Origin: Planctomycetota bacterium
GTDB lineage: Bacteria; Planctomycetota; Planctomycetia; Pirellulales; PLA5
Assembly: GCA_003576845.1 (NCBI GenBank)
Contig: QEVJ01000093.1
Location: 1-36,075, forward strand
Direction: 5' to 3'
Length of the DNA stretch: 36,075 bases
In this document: in pieces, positions 7,310 through 14,020 of the stretch
Position numbering within the stretch: the first letter of the stretch is position 1
Layout: every line of letters starts with the position of its first letter
The notes under the pieces: generated by a model
What the model was told of the DNA's origin: nothing
Database searches by the model: none
The model's input: only the letters and a program-made list of their open reading frames with translations
Translations under genes and position numbers: made by a program

Positions 7310-8032
7310 ATGGCCGACTTCCGCACCCACATCTCGTTCAGCACGATCCTCGGCTTCGGCTACGGCGCCGCCGGCCATTGGTACTTCGGACTCCCTCCCG
7401 ACACGTCGATGCTCGGCGCGTGCTTGTGTAGCGTCGCCGGCATGTTGCCCGACCTCGATAGCGCGTCCGGCCGCCCGATTCGCGAGAGTCTCGCCTTCGG
7501 TGCCGCCGTCGTGCCGATGTTGCTCATCGATCGCTTCCAGCAACTCGGCCTGCCGCCGGCCACGATGGTGCTCTCGGGCGCGCTCGTTTATTTGCTGATC
7601 CGCTTCGGCCTGGGTTGGTTCCTGAAGAACTATACGGTCCACCGCGGCATGTTCCACAGCATTCCCGCGCTCGCCATCGTGGCCATCGTCGGCTATCTCG
7701 TCACCGGCAGCGCCGAAATGCACGTCCGCTATTTCCACTCGGGCGCACTCGCGCTCGGCTACCTGTCGCACCTCGTCCTCGACGAAATCTACAGCGTCGA
7801 CCTCCGCCGCGTCCGCATCAAAAGCAGCTTCGGCACCGCGCTCAAGTTCTGGGGCCCAAGCCTCTGGGGCAACGTCTCCGTCTACGCCAAGCTAATCCTG
7901 CTCGCCATCGTCGCATTCGGCGATCCAATCTACATGGACGAGCTCAAACACAACGCCGAAAACACCGCCCAAACGAGCACGGAGCGGATCCAACGCACGG
8001 CGCAAGAAATGGTCCACCGCATTTGGCGGTAA
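7310..8032 (+). CDS. YdjM-type membrane-bound metal-dependent hydrolase
   Basis: A 240-residue inner-membrane protein of the YdjM/LexA-binding putative hydrolase family (DUF457-like). It has the family's spaced metal-ligand motifs: His at 8 near the N-terminus (RTHISFS), GMLPDLDS around residue 45-52, HRGMFHS near 116-122 and GYLSHLVLDEI near 150-160. Hydrophobic segments surround them (MVLSGALVYLLIRFGLGWFL, IPALAIVAIVGYLVTG, AKLILLAIVAFG). The biochemical substrate of this family is unknown; a membrane-embedded metallohydrolase is the usual inference. The ATG at 7310 follows a GAATCCC array with no Shine-Dalgarno sequence. The tail NAENTAQTSTERIQRTAQEM looks like a short amphipathic helix. 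Confidence 0.82.
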   Translation: MADFRTHISFSTILGFGYGAAGHWYFGLPPDTSMLGACLCSVAGMLPDLDSASGRPIRESLAFGAAVVPMLLIDRFQQLGLPPATMVLSGALVYLLIRFGLGWFLKNYTVHRGMFHSIPALAIVAIVGYLVTGSAEMHVRYFHSGALALGYLSHLVLDEIYSVDLRRVRIKSSFGTALKFWGPSLWGNVSVYAKLILLAIVAFGDPIYMDELKHNAENTAQTSTERIQRTAQEMVHRIWR

Positions 8033-8086
8033 GGATTCTCACTCCTCGGTCGCGTGCGGAACGCCACTCCCAATTCGAGGTGCGAA

Positions 8087-8881
8087 ATGAATTGGCATCG
8101 TTTGCTCAAATTGCTCACCATTGCGTCCGCAGTCGTGTTGCTCTCCGCATTATCTCGAAAAGGTCATTGCGGCGACCAACCGGACGCGCAGATCTATTTC
8201 GAAAGCCCGGAAGCAGCCGTTGTTGCATGGGGCGGAGAAACGTCCGACGAGCGCACTACGCTACCAGGACGGCAGAATTTTCCGCTCGGCGCCAGCTACG
8301 ACCTTCATGTGTCGAAACTACCTGGGCTTAAGGCGCAACGCGCATCGATGCGACTTACGCTCGTTGCCTCGCCGGGCCCCGAAGCGGATCGCTATCTCGA
8401 ACACAATCCGATTCCGGTAACGATTACTGTGGACGACGTCGACCAATTGAATGCGAGGCAGCGTGTTGTAAAGGCGATCTACGTTCCTAAAGTTGAATTC
8501 CGCGAACTGGCAAACGCGGCTACCCAATCGCTCGTCAGTACGCGACAAGACCCGGGCACGGACGTGATTGCGATGGCCAACTCGCGCGGTACGCTGCTGT
8601 GCGTCCTGGAACTCGCGCCGAGCGAGGCGAACGATGCGAAGTCGCGGACAACGGAGCCCAAGCCGGAACCCTCCGACGCCGGCGACAACAGCGACTCGTT
8701 TCGCGAGGGCCTGCGCATTGCCCTTATGGACACGAATCCGCTCGTTGCCAAACACGCGGCGATCGCGCTTGGCGAAGCTCACGACAGATCCTCGATTCCC
8801 GCGCTCCGCCGCGCGCTCGCGCACCCAGATCAACGGGTTCGCGACGCGGCCGCAGGTGCACTTGAGCAGATTCTTAAATGA
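8087..8881 (+). CDS. Secreted protein with C-terminal HEAT repeats
   Basis: A 264-residue protein. The ATG at 8087 is chosen over an upstream GTG at 8054 because a GAGG Shine-Dalgarno sequence lies 6 bases before it and the protein then begins with a clear signal peptide (MNWHRLLKLLTIASAVVLLSALS). Residues about 30-185 form a beta-rich domain I do not recognise, and the last 70 residues (SFREGLRIALMDTNPLVAKHAAIALGEAHDRSSIPALRRALAHPDQRVRDAAAGALEQIL in short segments) form two HEAT-like helical pairs. It is therefore probably a periplasmic or envelope scaffold. It starts 54 bases after the YdjM-like gene and may be co-transcribed with it. Confidence 0.72.
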   Translation: MNWHRLLKLLTIASAVVLLSALSRKGHCGDQPDAQIYFESPEAAVVAWGGETSDERTTLPGRQNFPLGASYDLHVSKLPGLKAQRASMRLTLVASPGPEADRYLEHNPIPVTITVDDVDQLNARQRVVKAIYVPKVEFRELANAATQSLVSTRQDPGTDVIAMANSRGTLLCVLELAPSEANDAKSRTTEPKPEPSDAGDNSDSFREGLRIALMDTNPLVAKHAAIALGEAHDRSSIPALRRALAHPDQRVRDAAAGALEQILK

Positions 8882-8925
8882 TCTGCATAGTTGATAGAGA
8901 CGCGATGAAGCGACCGTCGCTGCAC

Positions 8926-8941
8926 GCCCCTGCCCTGCCCC
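8926..8941 (-). repeat. KOPS-like cluster (two octamers on the minus strand)
   Basis: CCCTGCCC at 8928-8935 and 8933-8940 on the + strand, intergenic, between the HEAT gene and the antitoxin-like gene. Confidence 0.7.
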
Positions 8942-8984
8942 GTTGCGACGTCGCAGCTTCGCAGGCCGGTACGATCGAAGAAAG

Positions 8985-9014
8985 TTGTCTCGAACAAGGC
9001 GAAATAGCTACAAT
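8985..9014 (+). promoter_or_regulatory. Possible sigma70-type promoter of the antitoxin-like gene
   Basis: TTGTCT (8985-8990) and TACAAT (9009-9014) are separated by 18 bases, a good match to -35/-10 geometry. Transcription would start near 9020, giving a leader of about 55 bases before the ATG at 9075. An in-frame ATG at 9021 would then be leaderless and is not preferred. Confidence 0.45.
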
Positions 9015-9074
9015 AATACGATGGCATGCGTTTTAGGAATCGGTGGAAAAACCTCAATCAATTCGAGTCGCACC

Positions 9075-9299
9075 ATGGTCGATGTCGTCGTCACCGACGA
9101 TCAAGCTCGCGAGATCCTCGCCCGATCGGATACCGTGCGGATTTGCGACCCGCGAGGTCGTGTGCTCTACACGATCGCAGCGCGTCCTGCCGATGTACCT
9201 GACGACATTGCCGACATGCGTCGCGCGCTCGCGTCGGATCAACCGCGCTATACGACCGCCCAAGTGCTCGACCACCTGCGCTCGCTCTCGAACCAATGA
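9075..9299 (+). CDS. Small antitoxin-like protein preceding a decayed toxin
   Basis: A 74-residue acidic protein beginning MVDVVVTDDQAREILARSD. Its central DPRGRVLYTIAARP and C-terminal YTTAQVLDHLRSL segments match a small protein type I remember from planctomycetes, where it precedes a RelE/ParE-like gene; this is memory, not a search. The antitoxin role is inferred from size, charge and the ATGA overlap with the next reading frame, a typical toxin-antitoxin arrangement. An in-frame ATG at 9021 would add 18 residues (MACVLGIGG), but it falls at the predicted transcription start. The gene appears intact while its partner is not. Confidence 0.6.
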   Translation: MVDVVVTDDQAREILARSDTVRICDPRGRVLYTIAARPADVPDDIADMRRALASDQPRYTTAQVLDHLRSLSNQ

Positions 9300-9571
9300 C
9301 GCGCGACACCGTCGTTTGGCTTCAGGAGGCGTTGGACGATGTCACCTGGCTTTGGCTTGCGGCCGATGACTGAGCCGAAGTAACGGCGGCAACCGCAAGC
9401 GTGGATTCGCTCCCGAGCGGCAACCCATCGTGTGCCGGCAGTCCAGTGACCGAAGGGTTGTTTCGGTTGGACGTTCCCCCGCTCACTGTCGACTGAGTTC
9501 GCGAAGACGACCGCTTGGTCGAAGTGGTGCGCGTCCACAGAACGCGAACAATGGAGCGGCCGACGGAATGA
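9296..9571 (+). pseudogene. Decayed RelE/ParE-like toxin with two in-frame TGA codons
   Basis: The ATG overlaps the preceding stop (ATGA). One frame runs for 91 sense-or-stop codons and keeps toxin-like sequence throughout: VVWLQEALDDVTWLWLAADD, then TGA (9371-9373), AEVTAATASVDSLPSGNP and GLFRLDVPPLTVD, then TGA (9494-9496), VREDDRLVEVVRVHR, and the final stop at 9569-9571. The segments match the order in RelE/ParE-fold toxins (N-terminal W-x-x-x-A helix, LWLAA, PPL strand, DDR-x-V-x-V strand), and the length of about 91 residues is right. Each TGA could arise from CGA (Arg) by one C-to-T change. No frameshift is needed, so inactivation is either recent or the TGAs are read through; the former is much more likely. 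Confidence 0.68.
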
Positions 9572-9606
9572 TCGTCGTCGCGGCACATCGCGAGCATTCC
9601 TCTCCT

Positions 9607-9615
9607 CCCCTGCCC
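9607..9615 (-). repeat. KOPS-like octamer on the minus strand
   Basis: CCCTGCCC at 9608-9615 on the + strand, in the short gap between the toxin remnant and the lipase stop codon. Confidence 0.6.
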
Positions 9616-9633
9616 CGCCGATTCGTCGTCGCC

Positions 9634-11475
9634 CTATCGCCCATCGCGGTTCACGACAGCCCGCTTCGCCTGTGCGCTCGCTGCCGCATACTCGGCCAAA
9701 TGCTGGGCGAGAACAGCTTGCACCTTCCGCACCGTCTCCTCTTCGCGATGCACGCGCTCGTGGCGGGCCGGAATATAGGTCGTCGTCTCGGCGCTCGCAT
9801 GATAGGCACTCGCGGCCGGTACGACTCCGTCGCTCGGCTCGACCGCCGAGAACATCCCGCCCGTGCCGATCACCGAATGCACGCGAACCTCCGGCACAAC
9901 CGGCAAGCCGCGAATCGCCACGAGCAGCGGGTTTGACGGTTCGAGCATGTCGATGCTCGTCGGCAGCCGCCGCTGGACCGCCGGCGCGAATACGTCGGGA
10001 TTGTCGGCAATCAGCCGGGCGTGCATCGCATCGCGCGTTGCGTCGCCGCGCACCAGCGACGATGCCACGCGTCCCACGGGCCGCGTCGCCCACGACGAGC
10101 CGCCGTGCGGAACCGCGATGAACACCACGCGCCGCACGTGCGGATTCCGCTCGAAGAACAGCACTTCCGCCAACTCCTGCCGCGTCGCCGCATCGGCCGC
10201 GATCTGCTCCAACGGACGCGCCGCCACCGAGCGCCATAGCGTGTCCCCGCTGTCGACGACCTGTAGCTTCGAGACGAGTCCGCCCATGCTATGTCCAACG
10301 AGCACCATCGAGTCGAGCGCCGCGTCTTCGCCGTGCGGATCGACGGTCGCCGCCGCTTCATACAGCGACCGTCGCAAATGGGCCGCCGCCCGCAAGAACG
10401 AACTGCCGGTCGCGTAGCGAAACGCCCACACTTGAAAATGCTCGTCGAATCCCGGCGTCGCCCGCAAATCGTTGACCATGTCCGTCCACGTGCTCGGCGA
10501 TGAAACCAGGCCATGCACGAACACGATCGGAATCTTGCCCGGTTGATACGGTTCGAGGAAGTAGAGCCCTTGGTCGCCCGTGCTCGCGCCGGGATCGAGA
10601 AACGAGGCAATCGGATTGACCCCGCCCGATTCGCGAATCGCGTGGTACGCGAGCGCGGCCGACAAGTCGCCGGCCAGCGGCATCCGTCTCCCGCCAAAAT
10701 CGATCGTCGCAATCGCATGGGGATTGTAAAGTTCGAGCGTCGCCGCCGTACCCTTCGCACTCGCGTCGTCCTGCGCCGCAGGCCGCAACACGGCCGTCGC
10801 CGCAAACACCAAACGCGCGGGCAAGAACCGCTCGCACGCCCTGCCCGTTCGCTGACGCCGCTCGATCACCACGGGCACGCCCACGCCACACCGCCGATGC
10901 ACGTGCGACAGCGATTCCGCGCCATACGATTCGACGACCGTCAACCGCTGAACGTCCTCGGCGTCCCAAGCAAACCCGTGCATCGACACGGTCAACGGCG
11001 CCGCTTGCCCGTCGACCGTTACGACCAACGGGCCACCCACCGACGACGGAGTTTGCCGAGCAAGTGCGGCGAGCAATCCTTTCGAGCTCGCCTGGTAAGT
11101 TTCCCAGGCAACACGACGCACGGCGTCATCGACGTCCGCAGCATCGAGGCACCGTGCGCTCGCCAATGCCGCGCCGTAGTACAGGCCGGCTGCTTCGGCG
11201 CTATATGGTTCTGCCTCCGTGGCCGAAACGAGCTGGCGCGTGCCGCAGTCGCAAAGCGCCGTGCGCTGCCATCGCGCATGCAACGCGCGCGCATCGGCGA
11301 CCGCTGGCGGCTGCGCGTCCTGCCAGTACCCGCGCGACCTTCCCCATTGACACCCCGTCGCTGCGAAGACCGCGCAAAGCAACGTCGCGAGCGTCAGCGC
11401 ACGCCGCAAGCCCCCGGCGCACGATGGTCGGGGCGTCACGCGCTTCTCGATGCCAGGCGGTGAACGATTCATCAT
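9634..11475 (-). CDS. Lipoprotein with alpha/beta-hydrolase (lipase/PGAP1-like) domain
   Basis: A 613-residue protein. The start at 11475 (MMNRSPPG) is chosen because it places a lipoprotein signal in order: basic n-region, hydrophobic LTLATLLCAVFA, and lipobox ATGC with Cys42. The hydrolase domain begins near IPIVFVHGLVSSPSTW (oxyanion region), has the nucleophile elbow GHSMGG with Ser396, and ends with likely Asp in PSDGVVP and His in ARHERVH. It is probably an outer-membrane or periplasmic esterase/lipase; the substrate is unknown. Residues about 50-300 are a helical N-terminal domain I do not recognise. A single GGGCAGGG octamer inside encodes TGRACE. It ends 15 bases from a KOPS-like octamer next to the toxin remnant. 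Confidence 0.8.
   Translation of the reverse strand: MMNRSPPGIEKRVTPRPSCAGGLRRALTLATLLCAVFAATGCQWGRSRGYWQDAQPPAVADARALHARWQRTALCDCGTRQLVSATEAEPYSAEAAGLYYGAALASARCLDAADVDDAVRRVAWETYQASSKGLLAALARQTPSSVGGPLVVTVDGQAAPLTVSMHGFAWDAEDVQRLTVVESYGAESLSHVHRRCGVGVPVVIERRQRTGRACERFLPARLVFAATAVLRPAAQDDASAKGTAATLELYNPHAIATIDFGGRRMPLAGDLSAALAYHAIRESGGVNPIASFLDPGASTGDQGLYFLEPYQPGKIPIVFVHGLVSSPSTWTDMVNDLRATPGFDEHFQVWAFRYATGSSFLRAAAHLRRSLYEAAATVDPHGEDAALDSMVLVGHSMGGLVSKLQVVDSGDTLWRSVAARPLEQIAADAATRQELAEVLFFERNPHVRRVVFIAVPHGGSSWATRPVGRVASSLVRGDATRDAMHARLIADNPDVFAPAVQRRLPTSIDMLEPSNPLLVAIRGLPVVPEVRVHSVIGTGGMFSAVEPSDGVVPAASAYHASAETTTYIPARHERVHREEETVRKVQAVLAQHLAEYAAASAQAKRAVVNRDGR
10839..10846 (-). repeat. KOPS-like octamer inside the lipase gene
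   Basis: CCCTGCCC on the + strand, GGGCAGGG on the - strand, in frame within the lipase-like gene. Confidence 0.55.
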
Positions 11476-11539
11476 GTCGAAGCTTGGCGCGGGTGTCCGC
11501 GGCGTCGCTCGCGACACGGCGCGGCCGCACGGCGGCGAA

Positions 11540-11746
11540 CTACGCGCGTCCCGGCTTGTTCGCCGCGCCCTTCTCCGCAAGGCAGTGGTACATCCCACCC
11601 AGAATCAGCGCCACCACGCCGGCTACGACCAGCGCCGACGGAGCAACTTCCCGATGCGGCGTCCAGCCATATAGCCGGCCGTACATCCCGCCCAACAGGC
11701 AAACCATGCTTACGCCCCACGCCAAATGTCCGAGCATCCGGAACAT
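11540..11746 (-). CDS. Small membrane protein of unknown function
   Basis: A 68-residue protein starting MFRMLGHLAWG, with two predicted membrane helices (LAWGVSMVCLLGGMYGRLYG and SALVVAGVVALILGGMYHCL) joined by a short WTPHREVAP loop, and a basic C-terminus. The ATG at 11746 is preferred to the ATG at 11812 and the TTG at 11851 because the extra residues are charged and not protein-like. It lies 64 bases upstream of the lipoprotein gene on the same strand and may be co-transcribed with it. No family was recognised. Confidence 0.6.
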   Translation of the reverse strand: MFRMLGHLAWGVSMVCLLGGMYGRLYGWTPHREVAPSALVVAGVVALILGGMYHCLAEKGAANKPGRA

Positions 11747-12025
11747 CCGCGAACTCCTGTCGCCCGAGTGCCACTTGCCAGCCAAACCAAGGCAAGCCCA
11801 TAGCGCCGGCATCGTCGCGCAACGATCCTCGCCTTGACGTCGGCGTGGCAATTGTCGTCTCGACCGATTGCGTTAAGATCGACCGTCGCAGCGGAAGCGC
11901 ACGATTTATCGCCGGGCGAGCGCTTTAAGCCGGTTCCCTTGGAAACCCTTTGCCTAAAACGCCGCCCAGTCGTTAGAGGTTCCGGGCGCGTTGCCTGACG
12001 GTCGCGCGTACGTGGAGCGCGATTA

Positions 12026-12430
12026 TTAGAAGCCGCCGGCCAACACTTGCTCGATCGCCTCGTCATGGTATTGGCGAAACTCAAGCCTCTCTGAACGACT
12101 GGAAAGCACGAGCGATCGAGCCTCCTGGAGAACAGCAAGCGCCTCGGGCGACGCGAACGCGACCAGACCGTCGAGCGCCTGATATCGCACGCGGCGATCT
12201 GAATCGCGGAGCGCGGCATGAAGAACCGCAATCGCAGATGCATTGCGCATCTCCCAAATCGCTTGGATAAGTAACTCGCGAATGCTGGCGTCGCGTTCCT
12301 TTCCAAACGCTTCGACCAGCGCGGGCAACGCATCGTCGCCCAGCTCGCGAAGACCGTGAAAGGCGTTGTCCGCGTCTCCGTGCCTCGCTAGGTCCAAGTA
12401 GCAGGCAATCTGCTCTCTGAATCGCGCCAT
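12026..12430 (-). CDS. HEAT-repeat protein overlapping the dtd stop codon
   Basis: A 134-residue all-helical protein with HEAT/PBS-lyase-type repeats: NAFHGLRELGDDALPALVEAF, then DASIRELLIQAIWEMRNASAIAVLHAAL (shown here as two helices) and DSDRRVRYQALDGLVAFASPEALAVLQEA. There is no signal peptide, so it is cytoplasmic. Its ATG overlaps the dtd stop codon by one base (TGATG), so the two are translationally coupled on one transcript. A TTG one codon earlier is the only alternative start. Such proteins are usually protein-binding scaffolds; the partner is not evident. Confidence 0.75.
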   Translation of the reverse strand: MARFREQIACYLDLARHGDADNAFHGLRELGDDALPALVEAFGKERDASIRELLIQAIWEMRNASAIAVLHAALRDSDRRVRYQALDGLVAFASPEALAVLQEARSLVLSSRSERLEFRQYHDEAIEQVLAGGF

Positions 12431-12945
12431 CAAAACACCTTCCGACTATCCAACAGCACCGTCACCGGCCCATCGTTTACAAGTGCCACGTCCATGTGCG
12501 CCCGAAACCTCCCCGTCGCGACGAAGATATCCCGCTGCCGAGCGCGTTCGACGAACACCTGATACAGATCCTCCGCCAGCTCCGGCGGCGCGGCCGCGAT
12601 GAAGCTTGGCCTCCGCCCTTTGCGGCAGTCGCCCAAGAGCGTGAACTGGCTGACGACCAGCAACCCTGCCCTGCCCTGTCCCGCCCTACCCTGCCCCGCC
12701 CTGCCCCGTTCCGCTTCGTCCTGTTCCGCCTCTCGAACGATCTCCAACAGCGACCGGTTCATCTTTCCCGCGTCGTCGTTGAAGATTCGCAGTTCGACGA
12801 TCTTGTCCGCCAACTGCTCCGCATCCTCCCGCGTATCTTCCGCCGCCACGCCCAAGAGTACCAACAGCCCGCGGCCGATCTGCCCAACGACCTCGCCATC
12901 GACCGTCACCGCAGCAGAAGAAACCCGTTGCAAGCAAGCACGCAT
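12430..12945 (-). CDS. dtd: D-aminoacyl-tRNA deacylase with an extra repeat-encoded loop
   Basis: A 171-residue DTD, which hydrolyses D-aminoacyl-tRNA and glycyl-tRNA-Ala to keep protein synthesis homochiral. Family landmarks are the start [42 protein letters not shown], the catalytic [10 protein letters not shown] motif and the cross-subunit VNDGPVT motif that carries the Gly-cisPro proofreading signature. The ATG at 12945 gives a normal N-terminus; the frame upstream is not protein-like. DTDs are usually about 145-150 residues. The excess here is an insertion between KMNRSLLEI and LLVVSQF: roughly residues 73-94, ending in a [14 protein letters not shown] stretch encoded by GGGCAGGG-type repeats. 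The insertion sits just before the active-site strand, probably in a surface loop. Confidence 0.92.
   Translation of the reverse strand: MRACLQRVSSAAVTVDGEVVGQIGRGLLVLLGVAAEDTREDAEQLADKIVELRIFNDDAGKMNRSLLEIVREAEQDEAERGRAGQGRAGQGRAGLLVVSQFTLLGDCRKGRRPSFIAAAPPELAEDLYQVFVERARQRDIFVATGRFRAHMDVALVNDGPVTVLLDSRKVF
12664..12711 (-). repeat. KOPS-like cluster (five octamers) inserted in dtd
   Basis: Five exact octamers on the - strand (complement positions 12664, 12669, 12684, 12689 and 12699, with N of C or T) within about 45 bases, all in frame inside dtd. It is the densest cluster in the window. Confidence 0.78.
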
Positions 12946-13015
12946 CGACGGACCCAACCTCAATCGCCGAGTGATAACCTCATACGCTAAAATGCACGCC
13001 AATTCTACCGCCAGA

Positions 13016-13070
13016 CCCAAATCCCCGAATCCCGATTCCCGCGCCCCAAGCCCCGCGCCCCTCACCCCGA
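13016..13070 (+). repeat. GAATCCC/CCCCAAGCCCC array before the glycosyltransferase start
   Basis: A C-rich array with words CCCCGAATCCC, GATTCCC, GCGCCCCAAG and CACCCCGA that ends at the ATG at 13071. It shares its word family with 7276-7306. Confidence 0.6.
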
Positions 13071-13775
13071 ATGATCTCCTTCATCATCCCCGCCCACAAC
13101 GAGGAAGCCTGGATCGCGCGGAGCGTCGCGGCCGTTCACGCGGCGATGGCTTCGCTCGGCGACGACTACGAACTGATCGTCGTCGACGACGCCTGCGACG
13201 ACGCGACTGCCGAACTCGCCGCGGACCACGGAGCGAAGGTGATCCGCGTCAACGCCCGCCACATCTCGGCCGCACGCAACGCCGGCGCCCGAGCTGCCCG
13301 CGGCGACTTCTACATCTTCGTCGACGCCGACACGCTCGTCAGCGAAGCGATCGTCGCGGCCGCACGCGATGCGATGCGGCAAGGCGCGGCCGGCGGCGGT
13401 TGCGTGCCGCGGTTCGACGGACGCCTGCCCTGGTGGTCGCATTTCATTTATCCGCCGTTCGCGCTGGCCGGACGGCTCTTGCGGCTCACCGGCGGCGCGT
13501 GCCAGTTTTGTCGCCGCGACGTGTTCGAGGCCGTCGGCGGTTTCAGCGAGTCCCATTTCGCCGCCGAAGACCTCGTCTTCGCCAGAGCCATCAAACGCCA
13601 CGGTCCCTACGTCGTTCCGCGAGCAACCGTGCTGACATCTGGCCGCAACCTGCGGGCGCACTCCCCGCGGGCCCTGCTGCCGTTGCTCCTGCGGCTCGTG
13701 GTTCGCGGGCCGAACGCGTTTCTCAAGCGCGAGGGATTGGAGATTTGGTACGAGCCGCGTCGCGAGGAAACCTGA
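13071..13775 (+). CDS. Glycosyltransferase family 2
   Basis: A 234-residue GT-A fold glycosyltransferase. It starts [15 protein letters not shown], has the nucleotide-sugar-binding VVDDACDD segment, the [20 protein letters not shown] stretch with the metal-binding DAD triad, and an acceptor-side [15 protein letters not shown] segment. It would transfer a sugar from a nucleotide-sugar to an acceptor in the cytoplasm; the substrate is not predictable. There is no C-terminal membrane anchor, although the [19 protein letters not shown] segment could touch the membrane. It diverges from dtd, with 125 bases between start codons. The C-terminal 40 residues are basic. Confidence 0.87.
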   Translation: MISFIIPAHNEEAWIARSVAAVHAAMASLGDDYELIVVDDACDDATAELAADHGAKVIRVNARHISAARNAGARAARGDFYIFVDADTLVSEAIVAAARDAMRQGAAGGGCVPRFDGRLPWWSHFIYPPFALAGRLLRLTGGACQFCRRDVFEAVGGFSESHFAAEDLVFARAIKRHGPYVVPRATVLTSGRNLRAHSPRALLPLLLRLVVRGPNAFLKREGLEIWYEPRREET

Positions 13776-13850
13776 CATGGCGACATTCGGCGACGTCGCG
13801 CGCCGCGTGAAAAAATCTCCGCCGTCTTGAGAGACTTTCCGGCGAGATCG

Positions 13851-13890
13851 CCCTGCCCCGCCCTGCGCGGCCCTCCCCTGCCCTGCCCCG
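13851..13890 (-). repeat. KOPS-like cluster (four octamers), last in the window
   Basis: Octamers on the - strand (complement positions 13851, 13871, 13876, 13881; N of C or G) in the leader region of the giant haem/dehydrogenase gene. None was found to the right of this point. Confidence 0.72.
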
Positions 13891-13965
13891 GCGTCGAACG
13901 CCTCGATTTACCGCCGGGCCGCAAAACCGAAGTGTTCCGCAGACTCGCCGCGGGTGGTATTTTAA

Positions 13966-13997
13966 AGAGATTCGCCCGTCCCACCCACCGAATCTCT
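13966..13997. promoter_or_regulatory. Inverted repeat upstream of the giant gene, possible operator
   Basis: AGAGATTCG (13966-13974) and CGAATCTCT (13989-13997) are perfect 9-base inverted repeats separated by 14 bases, 24 bases before the ATG at 14021. A TATTTTAAA stretch at 13958-13966 directly precedes and touches the left arm and could be a -10 element. A dimeric repressor site or a leader hairpin are both possible. Confidence 0.45.
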
Positions 13998-14020
13998 CCC
14001 GCCTTGCGAAAGGTCTCTCC

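Noticed and set aside
12946-13065. Extended start of the dtd frame to 13065.
   Set aside because: The first 40 residues are not DTD-like; the normal DTD start MRACLQRV is at 12945. The upstream frame reads the C-rich leader array.
562-13890. Reading the GGGCAGGG clusters as a CRISPR or as a plain minisatellite.
   Set aside because: There are no spacers of regular length, and N varies in the overlapping copies while the polarity is consistent by side, so a recognition motif explains more.
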